Assembly: GCA_015521265.1 (NCBI GenBank)
Contig: WAON01000012.1
Coordinates: 1 to 10,448, forward strand
Reading direction: 5' to 3'
Length of the DNA: 10,448 bases
Source: Desulfurococcales archaeon
GTDB taxonomy: Archaea; Thermoproteota; Thermoprotei_A; Sulfolobales; Desulfurococcaceae
This document shows positions 6,890 through 10,448 of the stretch, piece after piece. Each line of letters begins with the position of its first letter. Positions within the stretch are counted from its first letter, which is position 1. The notes beneath the pieces were generated by a model that searched no databases, had not been told where the DNA came from, and saw nothing but the letters and a program-made list of their open reading frames with translations. The position numbers were made by a program, and so were the translations under genes.

Positions 6890-7243
6890 ATGGTTCAATA
6901 CCTAGATTTTCTAAGGCAGATTGTTAATGCGAAGCTTGCTGAAGCTGTTAAGAAGAATAAGAATATCGTATTGATTATTGATGAGGTCCGTAAATTGATT
7001 GCTAAAGCCGAGAACAAGTATCATTTCTCAATCTATGGCGGTAACCCTGAGAAACTAGTTGATTATCTTGATAGTGAAGACTTCGAACTACTAGTTAACG
7101 TGTTTAAGTCTGGTAACGCTGTAGATGTATTGATCGATATACTCGATGAGACTAGAAAGAATTATGGCTCAATACCTGGGCTCAGCGAGAAGATCGATGA
7201 GAAGATCAGGGAGATACGTTCAAAGGTTGTCAGGGGTGCTTGA
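6890..7243 (+). CDS. Unrecognised helical protein, first gene of a pair with a HAD phosphatase
   Basis: A 117-residue protein of unknown function. It looks almost entirely alpha-helical and charged (lysine, glutamate, aspartate), with a conserved-looking centre HFSIYGGNPEKLVDYL and a C-terminal helix KIDEKIREIRSKVVRGA. There is no signal peptide, membrane segment or metal-binding motif, so it is probably cytosolic. ATG at 6890 has GGTG at 6878-6881, spaced 8 bases, the pattern shared by several genes here. It ends 4 bases before the HAD gene start, whose ribosome site lies inside its last codons, so the two are very probably cotranscribed and translationally coupled. A role as a partner or regulator of the HAD enzyme is only guilt by association. 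Confidence 0.8.
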   Translation: MVQYLDFLRQIVNAKLAEAVKKNKNIVLIIDEVRKLIAKAENKYHFSIYGGNPEKLVDYLDSEDFELLVNVFKSGNAVDVLIDILDETRKNYGSIPGLSEKIDEKIREIRSKVVRGA

Positions 7244-7247
7244 AGAA

Positions 7248-7901
7248 GTGAGGGGACTGGTATTCTTTGACTGTGACGGAGTATTAACTAGGGATGATAG
7301 TAGCTGGAGGGTTCTACACGAATACTTTGGTAGTAGGGATAACACGTACTTCGCCCAGCTTTATAAGCGGGGTATTATTAGTTATCTAGACTGGATGAAG
7401 ATCGATGTAGCATTAATGATCCACAGCTATGGTAAACCGATTAAGAAGGAGGAAGTAGTTAAGGCATTATCGAGTATCGAGGTTAGACCTGAAGCAGGCC
7501 TTGTCGTGAAGGAGCTTAAGCGTAGGGGTTTCTACGTCGGCGTGATCAGTAGCGGGATCGACTTGCTTGTTAAGCGTGTGTGTAGGGAGGTTGGCAGTGA
7601 TATATGCTTGTATAATGAATTGAGATTCGTCGATGATGAACTAGTACCCGGGGGTAAACCATGGGTTCCACTACACTTAAAACCCTATATCATCGAGAAA
7701 ACAACTTCATCGCTGGGAATAAGGCTCCGAGACGTAGTCTATGTTGGTGATAGTAGTTGGGATATACAAGTGTTTGATAAGGTAGGTTTATCTATTGCAG
7801 TAGAACCCTGCGGTGAAGCATGTAGTTATGCAGATTATACTGTGAGAAATCTAATGGAAATCCTAGGTATTCTCGAGGAAAAGTTTAATCCTTCTTCTTA
7901 A
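7248..7901 (+). CDS. HAD-superfamily phosphatase, phosphoserine-phosphatase-like
   Basis: A 217-residue HAD hydrolase. Motif I is FFDCDGVLT, with nucleophile Asp8 and acid Asp10; motif II is VISSG (Ser101/Ser102); the motif III lysine is probably Lys151 in IIEK; motif IV is GDSSWD (Asp168, Asp172). A helical C1-type cap fits residues 15-85, including WRVLHEYFG and GIISYLDWMKID. This order matches the phosphoserine phosphatase-like (SerB) subgroup, which cleaves small phosphomonoesters with Mg2+, but the substrate cannot be read from the sequence. I chose GTG at 7248 because GGGGTG (7233-7238) lies 9 bases upstream; GTG at 7236 adds four residues. The upstream in-frame ATG at 7146 would overlap the preceding gene by about 100 bases and adds a basic tail foreign to the family. 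The 3' end overlaps the convergent DUF167 gene by 17 bases. Confidence 0.88.
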   Translation: MRGLVFFDCDGVLTRDDSSWRVLHEYFGSRDNTYFAQLYKRGIISYLDWMKIDVALMIHSYGKPIKKEEVVKALSSIEVRPEAGLVVKELKRRGFYVGVISSGIDLLVKRVCREVGSDICLYNELRFVDDELVPGGKPWVPLHLKPYIIEKTTSSLGIRLRDVVYVGDSSWDIQVFDKVGLSIAVEPCGEACSYADYTVRNLMEILGILEEKFNPSS

Positions 7902-8211
7902 CAATTCCCGCTAGTTTCTCCGCTAATACTTCGGTCCTTACGTCTTTGAATATTATTTTCTTAGTCCTACTCCTCCATCCATAAACTATTTCGATCCTGG
8001 ATGAAGGTATCTTCGTATTTCTAGATAAATATCTTATAAGTGATGCATTAGCCCTCCCTTGAACTGGGGGCTCGGTTGTGTAGAATACTAGTTCTCCTCC
8101 CTCGATGACTAGTTCCTCCCTATCACTGTTGGGTTTTACATATATGGTTATTTCGGGGCCCTTACCCGTTTCTTCAATATACTTTTCTATTTCCCCGATA
8201 AACTCACTCAT
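7885..8211 (-). CDS. DUF167 / YggU-family protein (PF02594)
   Basis: A 108-residue member of the widespread YggU family, small alpha/beta proteins of unknown function. Visible family features are ITIYVKPNSDREEL at about 21-34, the signature PPVQGRANASLIRYLS (family pattern P-x-x-G-[KR]-A-N-x-x-L-I), and IEIVYGWRSRTKKIIF (pattern I-x-x-G-x-x-S-R-x-K). It has a short N-terminal helical extension before the core. ATG at 8211 is preferred over GTG at 8223 because GGGGTG (8221-8226) is spaced 9 bases from it. The gene lies 41 bases behind the radical SAM gene on the same strand, a likely operon, and converges on the HAD gene with overlapping 3' ends. Confidence 0.9.
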   Translation of the reverse strand: MSEFIGEIEKYIEETGKGPEITIYVKPNSDREELVIEGGELVFYTTEPPVQGRANASLIRYLSRNTKIPSSRIEIVYGWRSRTKKIIFKDVRTEVLAEKLAGIVKKKD

Positions 8212-8252
8212 AGTCCGAGGCACCCCTGCGTTGTATCCTTGCGTGTTTCTGG

Positions 8253-9557
8253 TTAATACTGTATTCTTGGTAGAATTATACCCTTACTCCTGAGTAGTGC
8301 TATTTTCATAGCTAGTCTTTCCTGGTGGATCCATTGTCCGTAGGCTTTACCCATTCCTATAATTCTTGATAGCTTCTTCTTAACCCATCCCGGCACTCTC
8401 CCTGGTTCTGCGTAGGCGTATGGTGTTCCTGGTAGTGGGAGGAATACGTGTAGGTGTATCCTGGCCCCCATGGAGACTAGTTTCTCAATTGACTTAATTG
8501 TTTCTTCTAAGTCTTCCCGGGTCTCTCCTGGTAGTCCGAAGATGTAGTCTACGTCCGGGATAAACCCGTACCTTACAGCGTTTTCAACAGCGTTGTAGAC
8601 GTCTTCTATCGTGTGCTTTCTACCGATCAACTTTAATAGTCTATTACTACCAGTCTGCGCACCCAGTATTATCTCCCTATTTGAAACGTATTTTCTCAGT
8701 AGTCTAGCTGCTTCCCTCGTTAAGTGCTCGGGGCGTACTTCGCTTGGGAATGTTCCATAGAATATCCTCATACTATGTTTTTCAACGAACTCCTTATTGA
8801 TCCTTGATAGTAATTCCTCGACTAGTTCGAGCCTTGGCTCCCTCTCCTCCCCCCTCAACCCGTAGGCTAGGCTATCGGGTGATATGAACCTTATATCCCT
8901 CAACCCCTGCATAGCCATGTATCTAGTATAATATACGATGTTGTCAATACTCCTATGTCTAAGGCTGAAGCCGTGCATATAGCTTACTTGACAATACTTG
9001 CAGCCGTAGGGGCAGCCTCGAGTTATTTCTATCGGGTTAAACATATATCTCCAATAGGGGTATGGAGGGTAATCGTCTAGGTTTACGGGTTTCCTCCTAC
9101 CAGTAAAGAAGGGTTTACCATTAACTATTGTATACAACCCCTTAACGCTGAGTGGGTCTCCACCACTACTTATAGTATTCACCAGGTCTGGAAAAGTTTC
9201 TTCTCCTTCCCCGATCACCGTGTATTTGAAGCCTAGGCTGAATAGTGTTCCCAGAGGATCCCCTGTCGCGTGGGGGCCTCCTGCAACCGTTATAACTTTT
9301 AATTTCCCCGCATTGGAATTCAGCGTGGTAATGTATTCTAGGAAGGAATCATCGGCTAGCATGTATGTTAATAGGCTTATTCCTATTATTAATCGATCAT
9401 ATTTCTCCCTAAGCCTTACTAGTAGGTCGAAGACTATGCTTGGTTTTTCAACAACGAGTATCGATGCATTAGTTTCTCGATCAAGTACTGCTGTTAATGC
9501 GTTAATACTGTACTTCGTCTGCGGTGTTTTAATCAGTAATACTGCAGTCCTAGTCAA
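8253..9557 (-). CDS. B12-binding-type radical SAM protein (MJ1487-like, tentative)
   Basis: A 434-residue radical SAM enzyme. The N-terminal half (about 1-160) is a Rossmann-like B12-binding-type domain with the class signatures GGPHATGDP (93-101) and GEGEE (116-120), but no D-x-H-x-x-G cobalamin histidine motif is seen. The radical SAM core follows: R-G-C-P-Y-G-C-K-Y-C gives Cys182, Cys186 and Cys189 for the 4Fe-4S cluster, then GAQTGSNRLLKLIGRKHT (299-316), GLPGETREDLEET (341-353) and the closing PLPGTPYA (374-381). These enzymes cleave S-adenosylmethionine to start radical chemistry, often methylation; the substrate here is unknown. The start is TTG at 9557 with GGGG shortly upstream, because it yields the family-like TAVLLIKTPQTKYSINAL beginning. 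It leads an apparent two-gene unit with the DUF167 gene. Confidence 0.92.
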   Translation of the reverse strand: MTRTAVLLIKTPQTKYSINALTAVLDRETNASILVVEKPSIVFDLLVRLREKYDRLIIGISLLTYMLADDSFLEYITTLNSNAGKLKVITVAGGPHATGDPLGTLFSLGFKYTVIGEGEETFPDLVNTISSGGDPLSVKGLYTIVNGKPFFTGRRKPVNLDDYPPYPYWRYMFNPIEITRGCPYGCKYCQVSYMHGFSLRHRSIDNIVYYTRYMAMQGLRDIRFISPDSLAYGLRGEEREPRLELVEELLSRINKEFVEKHSMRIFYGTFPSEVRPEHLTREAARLLRKYVSNREIILGAQTGSNRLLKLIGRKHTIEDVYNAVENAVRYGFIPDVDYIFGLPGETREDLEETIKSIEKLVSMGARIHLHVFLPLPGTPYAYAEPGRVPGWVKKKLSRIIGMGKAYGQWIHQERLAMKIALLRSKGIILPRIQY

Positions 9558-9621
9558 CTTATCCCCAACCAGTATTAATCAGCAACGATGCCGACAAGTA
9601 CACGGTAATTACTCATAACAC

Positions 9622-9631
9622 ATTATATAAG
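9622..9631. promoter_or_regulatory. Symmetric TATA element between divergent genes
   Basis: TTATATAA with a flanking AGG is nearly self-complementary and lies 65 bases ahead of the TTG start at 9557 and about 115 bases ahead of the ATG at 9746. It fits well as the minus-strand radical SAM promoter (start near 9598). A second box, GTATAATTA at 9694-9702, is better placed for the plus-strand gene, with a leader of about 20-25 bases. Confidence 0.45.
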
Positions 9632-9745
9632 GGTCTATTATTCATGTTTATGCTTAGCTGGATGTAACCAAAAATAATATCTGAAGGACCCGTAGTATAA
9701 TTAGGATTAGATTGGAAATAGAGTGTTCGTGGAGGAGAACGGTAG

Positions 9746-10042
9746 ATGAGCAATATAAACCTTACACCAGAGGAGATCGAGTATTTTAGTAAAAAGATAA
9801 GGTTGAGGGTTCTCCATGAAGACGACGATATAGTGTTGATGACAGCCCCAAATGAGGATCAGTTAATGGATATTATCTATGGATTGATCAGTGAGAAACC
9901 CATGAATCTACGAGAAATCCACGCTATCCTATCAGGGATCGCTAGCGAGGACAAGATAAGGCATGCATTAATGTTGTTAACCGAGAGGAAATTAGCAGTA
10001 CTAGGACCCGACGGCAGGTACTCGGCAACGCCTGGTCCCTAA
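9746..10042 (+). CDS. Small winged-helix-like protein, function unknown
   Basis: A 98-residue protein. The C-terminal half (about 38-93) reads like a winged helix: DQLMDIIYGLISEKPMN, then LREIHAILSG, then SEDKIRHALMLLTERKLAVL as the recognition-type helix, and a short wing GPDGRYSAT. The N-terminal part (LTPEEIEYFSKKIRLRVLHEDDDIVLM) is helix then strand. This would fit a small transcription factor or a subunit of a larger complex, but the basic face expected of a DNA binder is modest, so DNA binding is not certain. ATG at 9746 has GGAGGAG at 9731-9737, spaced 8 bases. It stands alone, divergent from the radical SAM gene and convergent, 20 bases apart, with the HAD gene at the right edge. Confidence 0.78.
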   Translation: MSNINLTPEEIEYFSKKIRLRVLHEDDDIVLMTAPNEDQLMDIIYGLISEKPMNLREIHAILSGIASEDKIRHALMLLTERKLAVLGPDGRYSATPGP

Positions 10043-10062
10043 AAGGAATTATCCATTGTATG

Positions 10063-10100
10063 TTATTCTTTTCTCCTTTTCTCCTCTCCTCTCTCCCTCA
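10063..10100 (+). terminator. Pyrimidine-rich terminator of the winged-helix gene
   Basis: A tract of T and C beginning TTATTCTTTTCTCC starts 20 bases past the stop at 10042, inside the 3' end of the convergent gene. It fits an archaeal T-rich terminator, but it also encodes the basic RGEEKRRKE tail of that gene, so composition alone could explain it. Confidence 0.3.
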
Positions 10101-10448
10101 TAATTTCTAGTAGGTAGTATAGTGCTTCCTCCAGATCCATCGCGATCCTTTCCGCACCAACTGATCTAAGGCATTCAGCCCTCTCCCTACTAAAAGCTAC
10201 ACCGATAAATTCAACCCCAGTTTTCAAACTACTAATATAATCCTGCCTGTAATCGCCTATGTATACTGCTTCACTAGGGGTTAAACCCCATTTTTTAAGG
10301 ATTATCTTTATCAGCCATGCTTTATCGAATAATTCTTCCTCAACACCACCCATTACCTCGAGATCATACAACGTATAGACTTCATCAATAAACTCGTCTA
10401 AGCCGTGCCGTCTTAGCTCTAACCATATATGTAACGGGTGGTTCTCCC
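10063..10448 (-). CDS. HAD-superfamily phosphatase, phosphoglycolate-phosphatase-like, 5' end cut by window
   Basis: The frame is open from the stop at 10063 to the right edge, giving 127 visible residues of the C-terminal part; the start and the nucleophile motif lie outside. Visible are the motif III lysine in FDKAWLIKIILKKWGL, motif IV YIGDYRQDYISSLKTG (Asp pair of the GDxxxD type), and the following IGVAFSRERAECLRSVGAE, the usual run of HAD_2/Gph-like enzymes. The upstream part HPLHIWLELRRHGL is probably the end of the cap or its return helix. These enzymes remove phosphate from small metabolites; substrate unknown. It belongs to a different HAD subgroup from the enzyme at 7248, so the two are not simple duplicates. 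A TTG at 10371 is an internal codon, not the start. Confidence 0.85.
   Translation of the reverse strand, partial: ENHPLHIWLELRRHGLDEFIDEVYTLYDLEVMGGVEEELFDKAWLIKIILKKWGLTPSEAVYIGDYRQDYISSLKTGVEFIGVAFSRERAECLRSVGAERIAMDLEEALYYLLEIMRERGEEKRRKE

Noticed and set aside
7146..7247. N-terminal extension of the HAD protein from ATG 7146.
   Set aside because: It overlaps the upstream gene by almost 100 bases, is arginine-rich out-of-frame sequence, and the family normally begins a few residues before the FDCDG motif.
9220..9618. Plus-strand open frame of 132 codons.
   Set aside because: Antisense to the N-terminal half of the radical SAM gene, whose GGPHATGDP and GEGE motifs prove the other strand.

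Overview
The window looks like a hyperthermophilic crenarchaeon, most likely of the Desulfurococcales (Staphylothermus/Desulfurococcus/Thermosphaera-like). The reasons are TATA boxes 40-75 bases ahead of genes, Shine-Dalgarno sites of the GGTG type, frequent GTG/TTG starts, small tightly spaced genes on both strands, and archaeal families (adenosine-specific kinase PF04008, a stand-alone TRAM protein, a B12-type radical SAM protein). The assignment to order is inference; no rRNA or tRNA is present to fix it.

Bases 1-5226 are one uninterrupted minus-strand reading frame of 1742 codons that starts at 5226 and runs off the left edge. It encodes a secreted, sequon-rich giant surface protein made of four copies of a carbohydrate-binding/DOMON-like beta-sandwich module alternating with pairs of Ig-like domains. 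Plus-strand open frames inside this stretch are antisense shadows. Its short GC-rich leader can fold into competing hairpins over the ribosome binding site.

Bases 5227-5558 are a divergent regulatory region without a gene. Then come an adenosine-specific kinase (plus, 5559-6050), a convergent two-gene unit on the minus strand (TRAM protein 6749-6438, then an unrecognised acidic protein 6415-6068), and a divergent plus-strand pair (unrecognised helical protein 6890-7243, then a phosphoserine-phosphatase-like HAD hydrolase 7248-7901). The HAD gene converges, with a 17-base overlap, on a minus-strand pair: a B12-binding-type radical SAM protein (9557-8253) followed by a DUF167/YggU protein (8211-7885). 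A possible shared TATA element separates this pair from a small winged-helix-like protein (plus, 9746-10042). The right edge cuts a second HAD phosphatase (minus, 10448-10063).

The giant surface protein is a cell-envelope gene. The rest are small housekeeping or poorly characterised genes (nucleoside metabolism, RNA-binding, phosphatase, radical chemistry) and do not form one evident pathway. No mobile element, CRISPR array, tRNA or rRNA was found. The most noteworthy object is the four-module surface protein with its structured leader.
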